Shown here: positions 1 through 7,354 of the stretch, piece by piece | Layout: every line of letters begins with the position of its first letter | Position numbering within the stretch: position 1 is the stretch's first letter | NCBI GenBank assembly: GCA_003990705.1 | Contig: AP018318.1 | Span: forward strand, 5,319,001-5,383,000 | Source: Nostoc sp. HK-01 | Lineage (GTDB): Bacteria > Cyanobacteriota > Cyanobacteriia > Cyanobacteriales > Nostocaceae | Direction of reading: 5' to 3' | Length of the DNA: 64,000 nucleotides | The notes under the pieces: model-generated | What the model was told of the DNA's origin: nothing | Seen by the model: the letters and a program-made list of their open reading frames with translations, nothing else | Databases searched by the model: none | Translations under genes and position numbers: made by a program

Positions 1-290
1 TTGTTGCCTACTGGAAATCTTAACCGCAAGCGATCGCCTTTTGTCGGTTCTAGTTGCAGCTTGGCCGTGGATTTTTCGCCAAATCTTTGTACAATTCCTA
101 CTCTCAATTCTACGTCTGTGCTGTTGCTCCCAGGCCCTGATGCGGCTGTCAGCCCCAATAAGCAAAATGTCGTTACTACTGTGTAAGACAAACGCCAAAA
201 CGAAAATTCAATCGTGACTTGATTCTGCCTTTTCGTATTGCGCTGGGGCAGAGTTACCATTTGCTTTGTAGCGTAGTGGTTTTGTCGCAT
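1..290 (-). CDS. Probable SpoIID/LytB-domain protein, 5' part only (runs off the window)
   Basis: Reading the minus strand from an ATG at 290 gives an open frame to the window edge, so only the N-terminal ~96 residues are present. It shows a basic start, a hydrophobic stretch at about residues 36-50 (signal peptide or anchor), then a segment beginning VELRVGIVQRFGE and ending near DRLRLRFPVG. From memory that segment is typical of the N-terminus of cyanobacterial SpoIID/LytB proteins, which are thought to act on peptidoglycan outside the cytoplasmic membrane. A second ATG at 260 is also possible. The plus-strand open frame over the same bases looks like a shadow. The catalytic part lies outside the window, so the family call is tentative. 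Confidence 0.55.
   Translation of the reverse strand, partial: MRQNHYATKQMVTLPQRNTKRQNQVTIEFSFWRLSYTVVTTFCLLGLTAASGPGSNSTDVELRVGIVQRFGEKSTAKLQLEPTKGDRLRLRFPVGN
30..37. repeat. HIP1 octamer GCGATCGC (example of a dispersed repeat)
   Basis: The palindrome GCGATCGC occurs repeatedly across the window, both inside and between genes. Checked copies are at 30-37, 2084-2091, 4784-4791, 7865-7872 and 14194-14201. It is the highly iterated palindrome of many cyanobacterial genomes and supports the taxonomic assignment. It marks no single function here. Confidence 0.9.
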
Positions 291-338
291 GAACGCTCCA
301 ATAGTACCATTCCCAATTTAGCTACCTAAATCACTTGC

Positions 339-365
339 AAATCAAAGTCATAACGACTATGATTT
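339..365. promoter_or_regulatory. Imperfect palindrome upstream of sulfiredoxin gene
   Basis: Two 11-base arms (AAATCAAAGTC and GACTATGATTT) are inverted around 5 bases with one mismatch. The element ends about 40 bases before the sulfiredoxin ATG, where an operator would sit. It matches no consensus that I know well, so regulator binding is an inference. Confidence 0.3.
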
Positions 366-405
366 ACCTATAGGCACAAAACAGAATTAGTTGGATCAAC
401 TCCTT

Positions 406-669
406 ATGGCCAAAGTCCAAGAAATTCCATTAAATCAAATTAAACGTCCCTTGCCCCGTATCAACGATCCACAGAAGGTAAGAGCCTTAATGGAATCTAT
501 TGCGGAAATTGGGCAGCAAGAACCCATCGATATTTTAGAAGTAGACGGACAGTATTATGGCTTTTCTGGCTGCCATCGTTATGAAGCTTGCCAGCGTTTA
601 GGCCAAGAAACCATATTAGCCAGAGTCCGTAAAGCTCCTCGCAGCGTTCTCAAGATGCACTTAGCATAA
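406..669 (+). CDS. srx: Sulfiredoxin
   Basis: This ATP-dependent reductase repairs overoxidised (sulfinic) 2-Cys peroxiredoxins. The 87-residue product has the ParB/sulfiredoxin-like fold motifs: an N-terminal IPLNQIKRPLPR strand, a DPQKVRALMESI helix, and the signature FSGCHRYEA, whose Cys is the catalytic residue. An in-frame TTG lies 15 bases upstream, but the ATG gives the usual N-terminus (MAKVQEIPL). A Dps gene follows on the same strand after 96 bases, which fits a peroxide-defence group. An imperfect palindrome lies just upstream. Length is normal for bacterial sulfiredoxins. Confidence 0.93.
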   Translation: MAKVQEIPLNQIKRPLPRINDPQKVRALMESIAEIGQQEPIDILEVDGQYYGFSGCHRYEACQRLGQETILARVRKAPRSVLKMHLA

Positions 670-670
670 A

Positions 671-688
671 AAGGATGAAGTGTGAAGT
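671..688. repeat. 18-bp direct repeat flanking dps (copy 1; copy 2 at 1266-1283)
   Basis: AAGGATGAAGTGTGAAGT occurs exactly at 671-688 (between sulfiredoxin and dps) and at 1266-1283 (just after dps). Both copies are followed by sequence rich in the complementary TTCATC/CTTCA motif, so each spacer can fold back. The TGAAGTR heptamer core recurs at 45765-45787 and, inverted, at 63362-63385. It belongs to the heptameric short tandem repeats common in Nostocales. Confidence 0.75.
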
Positions 689-765
689 ATGAAATTTCAT
701 AATTCAGCTTTTAACTTCATCATTCTTAGTCCCTAATCCTCAAATAATAAGTTTAGGAGAAAATT

Positions 766-1257
766 ATGTCATCCCAAGCAACAGTAAAAAATGTAAATAT
801 TGGCATCGACGAAGAAAATAGAACAAAAATTGCCGAAGGATTGTCTCGCCTGTTGGCTGACACTTATACACTGTATCTAAAAACCCATAACTTCCACTGG
901 AATGTTACAGGGCCAATGTTCCAAACATTACATCTGATGTTTGAGACCCAGTATACAGAACTAGCTTTAGCTGTAGATTTAATTGCTGAACGAATTAGAG
1001 CCTTGGGTTATCCCGCACCTGGAACTTATAGCGAATATGCCAAACTCAGTTCGATTCCCGAAACTCCCGGAGTTCCCAAAGCTAAAGAGATGATTCAGTT
1101 ACTGGTTGAGGGACAAGAAGCTGTAGTGAGAACTGCTCGGTCGATTTTTCCGGTGGTAGATGCAGTGAACGACGAACCCACCGCCGATTTATTAACTCAA
1201 CGGATGCAAGTCCATGAAAAGACAGCTTGGATGTTGAGAAGTTTGCTGGAAGAATAA
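766..1257 (+). CDS. dps: Dps-family ferritin-like protein
   Basis: The 163-residue product has the Dps signature [10 protein letters not shown] (residues 41-50), followed by H56, E60 and further acidic residues in the next helix. These match the inter-subunit ferroxidase centre formed by His, His, Asp and Glu. Dps dodecamers oxidise Fe(II), usually with H2O2, store iron, and in some cases bind DNA. The N-terminus is short and has no lysine-rich tail, so DNA binding cannot be assumed. An AGGAGA ribosome site precedes the ATG. Sulfiredoxin lies upstream and an HTH/GrpE-like gene downstream, all on the same strand, with similar repeat-bearing spacers. Confidence 0.93.
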   Translation: MSSQATVKNVNIGIDEENRTKIAEGLSRLLADTYTLYLKTHNFHWNVTGPMFQTLHLMFETQYTELALAVDLIAERIRALGYPAPGTYSEYAKLSSIPETPGVPKAKEMIQLLVEGQEAVVRTARSIFPVVDAVNDEPTADLLTQRMQVHEKTAWMLRSLLEE

Positions 1258-1334
1258 GGAATATGAAGGATGAAGTGTGAAGTCTAAATTATCAATTTCA
1301 TCCTTCAACCTGAATTCTTCATCTTGAGTAGCCA

Positions 1335-1997
1335 ATGCCAAATCCTGATTTCACCCAAAAGCTGCAAGATTTAGCCCAAAAAGTGGGAATTACAAGTTTT
1401 AAAGCTTTGAGTAAAGCCGCTGGTGTCTCAGAGAGACAAATATTGCGGTTGCGGCGGGGAGAGGTAGAGCAGATGCGAGTGGATGTACTGTTAAAGTTGT
1501 CTTCCGTTCTCCAAGTGTCTTTGAACGAATTAGTCACAACTTTTTCATTACTAGAGTTGAGTAAAGGTAATGAAGTATCGACTCAGCAGATGTTACAGGA
1601 GATTGCAGATTTAAAAAAAGAATACCAGCGATCGCAATTACAAATAGCACAACAGCGAGAGTTATTACTCCAAGAATTCCAGCAGTCGAGTTTACAACTG
1701 CTGGAATCTTTATTATTGCAATTTCCTGCCGCCGCCCAGAAAGCGCGGGAAAATCCGCAGTTTGAGGCGGTGAAGATACTCCCATTAGTGGAGAACCCCC
1801 TGAAAAAACTGTTACAGGCTTGGGGGATAGAAGCGATCGCACCAATAGGTGCAGAAATACCCTACGATCCCCAGATCCATCAATTAATGACAGGAACAGT
1901 ACAGCCAGGAGAATTAGTCAAAGTCCGATACAGTGGCTACTTGCAAGGCGAGAAACTGGTCTATAGAGCTAAAGTGAGTTTAATTGAGCCAGTTTGA
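1335..1997 (+). CDS. XRE-type HTH protein with GrpE-like C-terminal domain
   Basis: The 220-residue product has three parts. Residues ~17-66 form an XRE/Cro-like helix-turn-helix (FKALSKAAGVSERQILRLRRGE). Residues ~84-130 are Gln/Leu-rich and predicted coiled coil. Residues ~150-218 resemble the GrpE beta head (NPLKKLLQAWGIEAI, YDPQIHQLMTG, LVKVRYSGYLQGEKLVYRAKV). GrpE is the nucleotide exchange factor of DnaK, but this is not the normal housekeeping GrpE because of the N-terminal DNA-binding domain and the short helix. I infer either a chaperone-responsive regulator or a specialised DnaK co-factor. It follows dps after 77 bases on the same strand. Similar proteins exist in other cyanobacteria, as far as I recall; their function is not known to me. 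Confidence 0.75.
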   Translation: MPNPDFTQKLQDLAQKVGITSFKALSKAAGVSERQILRLRRGEVEQMRVDVLLKLSSVLQVSLNELVTTFSLLELSKGNEVSTQQMLQEIADLKKEYQRSQLQIAQQRELLLQEFQQSSLQLLESLLLQFPAAAQKARENPQFEAVKILPLVENPLKKLLQAWGIEAIAPIGAEIPYDPQIHQLMTGTVQPGELVKVRYSGYLQGEKLVYRAKVSLIEPV

Positions 1998-2427
1998 CGA
2001 GACTGTATTTAAATTTCTAATTTTTTGCTGGACTAATTTGTGTGAAAAGAATTATAGATATTGGGAATAATAATATGGTCGAGGCGATCGCCTCTGAAAA
2101 CCTGAATAAATTTATTCAAGGAATCACCATAATGCTAACTAGATTCTGGTGTGATTGATACAAAAATTACTTTTGGTTCTCAGTTATGTTCATATATCTA
2201 CCGCTTGCACTAAAATTTTGAAAAAATTCATTGCCAAAATTTAATTTTGTAATTTACGTTACGGCAAGATGAATAAAACAATTTTTGCGTATTGATAAAT
2301 CTGGCAAATGAAATTATGGATACTTCTTAATTAGGCTTGAAAATGTATTATCTACAATCACATCTTGAAAAGATTGCCATAAATCTAGCGATTTCTAGTA
2401 ATTAATGACTTTTGTTTTGCTATTTTT
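1998..2427. other. AT-rich intergenic region
   Basis: No convincing gene. It holds a GAGGCGATCGCCTC palindrome around a HIP1 site (~2081-2094) and a near-palindrome of TGAATAAA/TTTATTCA at ~2102-2120. A 27-codon frame at 2075-2158 is too short and lacks a clear ribosome site. Confidence 0.5.
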
Positions 2428-2455
2428 TTGCTCAAAATAGCTATTAGTATATAAT
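2428..2455 (+). promoter_or_regulatory. Sigma-70-type promoter for STAS gene
   Basis: TTGCTC (2428-2433), a 16-base spacer and a perfect TATAAT (2450-2455) lie about 47 bases before the STAS start codon. This is consistent with a group 1 sigma factor promoter. Inferred from sequence only. Confidence 0.45.
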
Positions 2456-2501
2456 ACTAACAAAATCTGGATTTTTTCATATAACAATGGGAGAAAATAG
2501 T

Positions 2502-2828
2502 ATGGATAACCAAGTACAAATTGTTAAACTCAACGGCATTATCAACACAAACAATTCACAAAATCTTAGAGATAATATTACTGAACTTCAAGAAAGTGGC
2601 GCAAAAATTGTGCTAGTCGATTGTCAAGATGTCACATTTATGGATAGTTCAGCGTTAGGTGCTTTAGTATTAGCCTTCAAAGCATTAAGAGCAACAGGTA
2701 CCAAACTAGTTCTTTGTTCTATTAATGAACAAGTAAGAATTTTATTTGAATTGACTGGTATGGACAAAGTTTTTGAAATTTTTCCTAGCCAAGATGAATT
2801 TCATCAAGTTGTGCTTTCCAAAAATTAA
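2502..2828 (+). CDS. STAS-domain anti-sigma factor antagonist
   Basis: The 108-residue product is a single STAS domain. It contains the phosphorylation loop VTFMDSSALGALV (serine pair at 49-50), as in SpoIIAA/RsbV proteins that bind a serine kinase/anti-sigma factor when unphosphorylated. An in-frame ATG exists at 2487, but GGGAGA at 2489-2494 is well placed for the ATG at 2502. An RsbU-type response-regulator phosphatase lies directly downstream on the other strand, stop to stop, and could dephosphorylate this protein. No RsbW-like kinase or sigma gene is adjacent, so the switch partner must be elsewhere. Confidence 0.88.
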   Translation: MDNQVQIVKLNGIINTNNSQNLRDNITELQESGAKIVLVDCQDVTFMDSSALGALVLAFKALRATGTKLVLCSINEQVRILFELTGMDKVFEIFPSQDEFHQVVLSKN

Positions 2829-3965
2829 TTAATCAAATTGAATTTGTAAGATTGATAAGTCATCATCAAAAGTCTCTTTGGAGTTTAAAGCAATAAGGTA
2901 ATTCAATACTTGTTCTAATGGGCAATCAAGCGTATTTTGTAAGCTGACTAATATCTGAATTAAACCATCTAAACTCCAAAGAGTTCCATCTGCTTTTGTA
3001 ATTTCGTAAGCCCCATCACTAAAAATATAGAGATTACTAAATTTTTCAATTTGGCAACAAGCATCAACGTATTTGGCTTCAGGAAACATCCCAACTGGCA
3101 TCCCAGGAGTTCTCAATAGCTGAACTTCTGTGTTTTTAGGAGATTTACCCGATACTAATACGGCTGGTGGATGACCAGCACTAGCATAAACTAACTGCTG
3201 GGTAATTCGATGATAAACACCATACCAAATAGTAAAGTATTTATCATTTTGATAATTCATCTGAAAAGTTTCATTTAATCCCCGCAGTACATCACTTGGT
3301 TGATAGTAATTTAAACTTTTCAGCGCCCGCGATCGCAGTAAATTTAATACAGAAATTGATGGGAGAGTCGCTTTGAGTCCATGTCCGGCTGTATCTAATA
3401 AATAAACTGCCAAATAATCATCATCTAACCAATAATAATCAAAACAATCACCACCAAGTTGACGTGAAGGAATAAAACAAGAATTTATATGTAGTGGTTC
3501 AGTTATTGGTAAAGGTAAAAGTGAACGCACATACTCAGCAGCTTGTGCTAATTCTGTTTCTAAAAGCTGCTTTTGGATTTGCAAATCTCGACTCAATTGA
3601 TGTAGCCGTAATCCTGCTCTGACTCTAGCTTTTAATTCATTCTGCTCAATAGGTTTAGTGATAAAATCATCAGCCCCCGCATCTAATCCCTTAACGCGAT
3701 CAGAGACAGAATCTAAAGATGTTAATAAAATAAAAAAACTGGTAGATAAATTAGGATCTGTTTTAATGTAATTACATACTTCTAGCCCATTTAATACAGG
3801 CATAATCCAATCACAAATAATGAGTGCCGGATGAGTAGCGATCGCCTTCGCAATTCCTTCTTCTCCATCACTAGCGGTAATTACCTCATAACCTTGTTTT
3901 TCCAACAGTCTTTTCAGAAATATTTGTATTGTTGAGTCATCGTCAATTACTAATATTTGGAACAT
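2829..3965 (-). CDS. Response regulator with PP2C/SpoIIE-type phosphatase domain (RsbU-like)
   Basis: This 378-residue protein has an N-terminal receiver domain (acidic DDD at 8-10, phosphoacceptor D52 in CDWIMPVLNG, K104 in FITKP), a short coiled-coil linker at ~118-145, and a C-terminal PPM/SpoIIE phosphatase domain. Metal-binding motifs in the latter are GGDCFDYYW (D173), LLDTAGHG (D191), FSDGAYE and DDDLSI. Such proteins dephosphorylate STAS antagonists in response to a histidine kinase signal. Its stop codon abuts the stop of the STAS gene, which makes that protein the obvious candidate substrate (inferred). No histidine kinase is nearby. Confidence 0.9.
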   Translation of the reverse strand: MFQILVIDDDSTIQIFLKRLLEKQGYEVITASDGEEGIAKAIATHPALIICDWIMPVLNGLEVCNYIKTDPNLSTSFFILLTSLDSVSDRVKGLDAGADDFITKPIEQNELKARVRAGLRLHQLSRDLQIQKQLLETELAQAAEYVRSLLPLPITEPLHINSCFIPSRQLGGDCFDYYWLDDDYLAVYLLDTAGHGLKATLPSISVLNLLRSRALKSLNYYQPSDVLRGLNETFQMNYQNDKYFTIWYGVYHRITQQLVYASAGHPPAVLVSGKSPKNTEVQLLRTPGMPVGMFPEAKYVDACCQIEKFSNLYIFSDGAYEITKADGTLWSLDGLIQILVSLQNTLDCPLEQVLNYLIALNSKETFDDDLSILQIQFD

Positions 3966-4007
3966 AAAAAGTCGAAATCATTAATAATTATTCTATCTCA
4001 TCAAAAA

Positions 4008-4775
4008 TTACGGTGGTGATAAAGGATTCATCCATAAGAGGATAGCACGCTTGAGTTGGGTTAAATCGCGGTATACCTCTTGCTTAAACCATTGTCCCAA
4101 AGCGTCAAAAGGAGTAAACGAAGCTCCTGTTTGCCATTTGATATCTTGTCCTAGCGGGGTTGTATGAGTTCCAGGTAAGGTTTGTGCTGTTACCATATCT
4201 GGAAAGCGTTGCTGTAATATTTTTGTTAAAGCAGCTGATTGGTCGAGGTTATCATTATTGAATTTGATTAATAAATTCCGGCGGATTTTATAGCCTTCTT
4301 GGACAATTTTATTGGTTTCTAATGGCGAGGGGGTAAACTCAATTGACAAAGTAGAATTTAATTGATCAACTAAGGGAATAGCATCCTTAGCCGCATAATT
4401 ATTAAACGAGATTAAGATATTTCCGGCTCTTTCTACAGGGTACAAGCTACCGATGAGCAAATGAAGTTTGCAACCCATACTGTGTCCAATACCGTAGGTA
4501 GGAAGATAAAGCTTCCGCAATACAGCCGAGTCATGTAAGCGTTCTAGAGTGCGGTCGAAGTTTAATAAAACAGATTGGGCGATCGCTATGTGATCTAAAG
4601 TGTTCACAAAGGGAGTCGCAATCACAACATATCCCTTACTGGCTATCTGTTCAAGTAACCAACGGTAAGTTAGGTGGGGTGCAGTCGCCACAAATGCACC
4701 TCCCAAAAAATGGATAATACCTATAGGATTTTTGGGAATGAGTACCCAGTTACCTCTAATTTCTTTCCAGTCCAT
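4008..4775 (-). CDS. DUF1350 family protein, alpha/beta-hydrolase-like
   Basis: The 255-residue product begins with the family's conserved start (WKEIRGNWVLIP, then HFLGGAFVATAPHLTYRWLLE). It has a nucleophile-elbow-like GIGHSMGCKLH with Ser99. DUF1350 proteins occur in cyanobacteria and plant plastids and look like alpha/beta hydrolases; no substrate is known to me. The late GTHTTPLGQD segment could supply the catalytic His. It is transcribed toward the RsbU-like gene with a 42-base gap, so the two might be co-transcribed. Confidence 0.8.
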   Translation of the reverse strand: MDWKEIRGNWVLIPKNPIGIIHFLGGAFVATAPHLTYRWLLEQIASKGYVVIATPFVNTLDHIAIAQSVLLNFDRTLERLHDSAVLRKLYLPTYGIGHSMGCKLHLLIGSLYPVERAGNILISFNNYAAKDAIPLVDQLNSTLSIEFTPSPLETNKIVQEGYKIRRNLLIKFNNDNLDQSAALTKILQQRFPDMVTAQTLPGTHTTPLGQDIKWQTGASFTPFDALGQWFKQEVYRDLTQLKRAILLWMNPLSPP

Positions 4776-5087
4776 GCCTGTAGGCGATCGCTTAATTTAC
4801 ACTTCTTTATATTAGACTGGGAATTGGGACAGTGGGAAATCAAAACAGAAAAAGTATGCGATCGCAGATTTATTACACCAGTTTCATCCAATTCCTTCCC
4901 ACCAAAATTTGTGCAGTACTCAAATCTAACTCTGAGAAAGTTAATAAAATGATAGATTTTTAGCGAGCGCCATCCTCATTGATGACTCAATAACACTTAT
5001 TTTACACCTTTATTAATTGGCGGTTCATTATTTATATCAACCCAGTTTTAACAGATAAGATTTATCAGTCAATCTTGTCTATAAATT
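4776..5087. other. Intergenic region, no gene seen
   Basis: The 312 bases between two minus-strand genes contain a HIP1 octamer at 4784-4791. The plus-strand frame crossing this region overlaps the DUF1350 gene and has no recognisable product. It probably holds the DUF1350 promoter. Confidence 0.5.
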
Positions 5088-5819
5088 TCAGCCTGGACTT
5101 TGTAATCTTTTCATTTCATACTGCACATCTAAAGCAATCTGCAATGCTTCATTTAATAACTTGCCATGCTCTGTCGCTTTTTCTGTAACTTGCATTGTGG
5201 TTAAAGTTGCTAAATTATTGGCAAATAACTCAGTGTTGCTAATAATAAAATTCTGATTTTCTCGCAAAATTCTTTCTGTCTTCAAAGCTCGGACTAAATC
5301 TGCTCTAGTTAGTTGTAATGCTGCAATTACTTTTTCTCTTTTTTGGATACTAACTTCGGGATTGCCAGCCGCTTCTATTTGGTCATTAATATCTATTGCT
5401 TTTATTACTGCATTATATCGGTCAACATCTTCTAAGAGAATTTCTAGGGAGTTAGTCATATTCTCTTTTAAGATTTTCCGAATGTTGCGCCATAGTAAAT
5501 AAAAAATTATCTGTATTGTAGCGCTACCAGCAAAACATACTATTAATAATAGTATCCAAGATGGCAGGGTTAACCAGTTGGCAAATAACTTAATAATAAT
5601 ATCAAAAATTAAATAACTAAAAACAAATATAGAAAAGCTAATAAAAACTACTGTCGCTCCTTCTGAGCCTTTCATTTTATATATAAGCTGTTTACTAAAT
5701 TCTTTTAGAGGATTAGTAATTAAAACTAGTTGATATTTGACAGGCAAATTAGTCAGTTGTTGTAATTCTTTTTGGCTAATTTCTAAACCATGTAAATCAT
5801 CACGCACAGCTTTCCCCAT
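5088..5819 (-). CDS. Hypothetical membrane protein with coiled-coil tail
   Basis: I do not recognise this 243-residue protein. It has a polar N-terminus of ~50 residues, two strongly hydrophobic segments (about 56-78 and 85-110, ending at LLWRNIRK), and a long C-terminal part (~115-243) that is helical and charged. The positive residues after the second segment suggest both termini lie in the cytoplasm. Base composition matches the neighbours. The next gene downstream on the same strand is the DUF1350 gene, 312 bases away, so no operon is evident. Confidence 0.65.
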   Translation of the reverse strand: MGKAVRDDLHGLEISQKELQQLTNLPVKYQLVLITNPLKEFSKQLIYKMKGSEGATVVFISFSIFVFSYLIFDIIIKLFANWLTLPSWILLLIVCFAGSATIQIIFYLLWRNIRKILKENMTNSLEILLEDVDRYNAVIKAIDINDQIEAAGNPEVSIQKREKVIAALQLTRADLVRALKTERILRENQNFIISNTELFANNLATLTTMQVTEKATEHGKLLNEALQIALDVQYEMKRLQSPG

Positions 5820-5974
5820 AATCAGCTACATAGTTATTTAATACAATATAACAACCAAATTTAGAGATTGCTGAATCAAAGGGCATTTTGGCAAGAATTT
5901 TTAACTTCGGAAAAGACGTATAAAAACTATTAAAATATTTACGCATAAATACTTACTATGTCTTTTCATAATTA

Positions 5975-6748
5975 TTAAAAGTTTGGCTGTCCAGATAGCA
6001 GCACAGTTAGCACAAAATCCATCATAAAAATTGATACCCAGGTCGTAACAACTGCTGTTGTTGCTGATTCTCCTACTTCTTTAGCTCCACCTTTGGTAGT
6101 TAGTCCCCAACTACAACCATTAACAGCAACTAGGGTTCCAAAAATGAATCCTTTTAACAAAATAATCATTAAATCTGAGGGTGCTAAAAAAGTTCTGACT
6201 GATTCTAAAAATACTTCTGGAACAATCTGGTAAAATTGCCATGCAGCAAATACACCACCAGTGATGCCTATCATCACAGCAAAAATCATCATGAAAGGCA
6301 TCATTAAGCAGCAGGCGATGACTCTAGGAAGTACTAAATAATCTATGGGATCTGTTCTGAGCATGTAAAGTGCATCAATTTGCTCTGTGACGCGCATAGC
6401 ACCCAGTTCTGCGGCAAAAGCAGAACCAACTTGTCCAGCCAGAATACTAGCTGTCAAAATTGGAGCTAATTCTCGGCAAAAAGCTAAAGCAAAAGCTCCC
6501 CCCACCGCACTAACAGCACCAAACTGGACTAATTCTCTGGCTGTTTGAATAGTAAAAATCATGCCAGCAAAACCACTTACAAGCAAAACTGGAGAAATAG
6601 AACCAGGCCCAGCCGTCACCATGTGTTCCAAAATTTTACGATAGTAAGCTTTTCCCTGACATAAATGGAGTAATACTTGACCAAACAGCAACACAGCAGC
6701 ACCACAACGTACAATCCACAATTGCTCTAGATTTTGTTTTAGTGGCAA
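5975..6748 (-). CDS. MlaE/YrbE-family lipid ABC transporter permease
   Basis: This 257-residue integral membrane protein has the MlaE-family core: a GFAGMIFTIQ segment, FCRELAPILTASILAGQVGSA, the EQIDALYMLRTDPIDYLVLPR loop, and C-terminal GGAKEVGESATTAVVTTW. These permeases move phospholipids or other lipids between membranes, with an MCE protein and an ATPase; neither partner is nearby. The frame stays open to an ATG at 6904, but that adds 52 untypical residues. I choose the TTG at 6748 because AGGAAGGGAAAG stands right before it and the length then fits the family. Confidence 0.82.
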   Translation of the reverse strand: MPLKQNLEQLWIVRCGAAVLLFGQVLLHLCQGKAYYRKILEHMVTAGPGSISPVLLVSGFAGMIFTIQTARELVQFGAVSAVGGAFALAFCRELAPILTASILAGQVGSAFAAELGAMRVTEQIDALYMLRTDPIDYLVLPRVIACCLMMPFMMIFAVMIGITGGVFAAWQFYQIVPEVFLESVRTFLAPSDLMIILLKGFIFGTLVAVNGCSWGLTTKGGAKEVGESATTAVVTTWVSIFMMDFVLTVLLSGQPNF

Positions 6749-7354
6749 CTTTCCCTTCCTAAAGACTGAGTTTCTTACACCAAATAATAGGAAATATAAA
6801 TACATAAGGATGCACTTTGTTGGTAGCAAAGTACTTGTGAGTACTTCTGCACTAATATTCCCAGCCAATGGATTTTTTATTTGTTTTGAAATTTCGCAAA
6901 ACACACCAAAAAACTATTTTTCCTACTGCGATACATCTTGAAAAGCTGGCAGCTTGATGGTTGCTATACTCTAATTATGGCAGATGAATTGCTGTTTTAG
7001 GCGAAAAAACTAGCAAATTCTCACAAATAGGCAACTATCTAAAGTAAGATAATTTATTTAATAAATGTAACCTTTTAGCTAGTTGTTGAAATCTAGTAAT
7101 TTTTGAAATTATTAACTATAGATATACTATCGATTTTTCCGTTCTAAATATTACTAAATATCATGCAGCAGGAAGATTACGGAACTACTTAAAAAAAGTA
7201 CCCTGATCAAATCAGTAACTGAGATGAGCTTCCTACTACTAAAGACCACTGTAAATTATCTGATTAATACATGGTTTTTAGCAGGGACTGAAATTGCCAT
7301 GTCTTGAAATATTTAGATTTTCCATATTTCTATTTTGTTCTGGAGGAAATTTTC
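6749..7354. other. AT-rich divergent intergenic region
   Basis: This region separates the mlaE-type gene (minus) from the SLH-FAS1 gene (plus) and probably carries both promoters. If the permease begins at the upstream ATG, bases up to 6904 would be coding. No other gene or clear repeat was seen. Confidence 0.45.

Noticed and set aside
2075-2158. 27-codon frame (MVEAIASENL...) between the HTH/GrpE-like and STAS genes
   Set aside because: No ribosome site, very short, and half of it is a HIP1-centred palindrome.
4674-4952. 92-codon plus-strand frame
   Set aside because: Overlaps the conserved N-terminus of the DUF1350 gene on the other strand and has no recognisable product.
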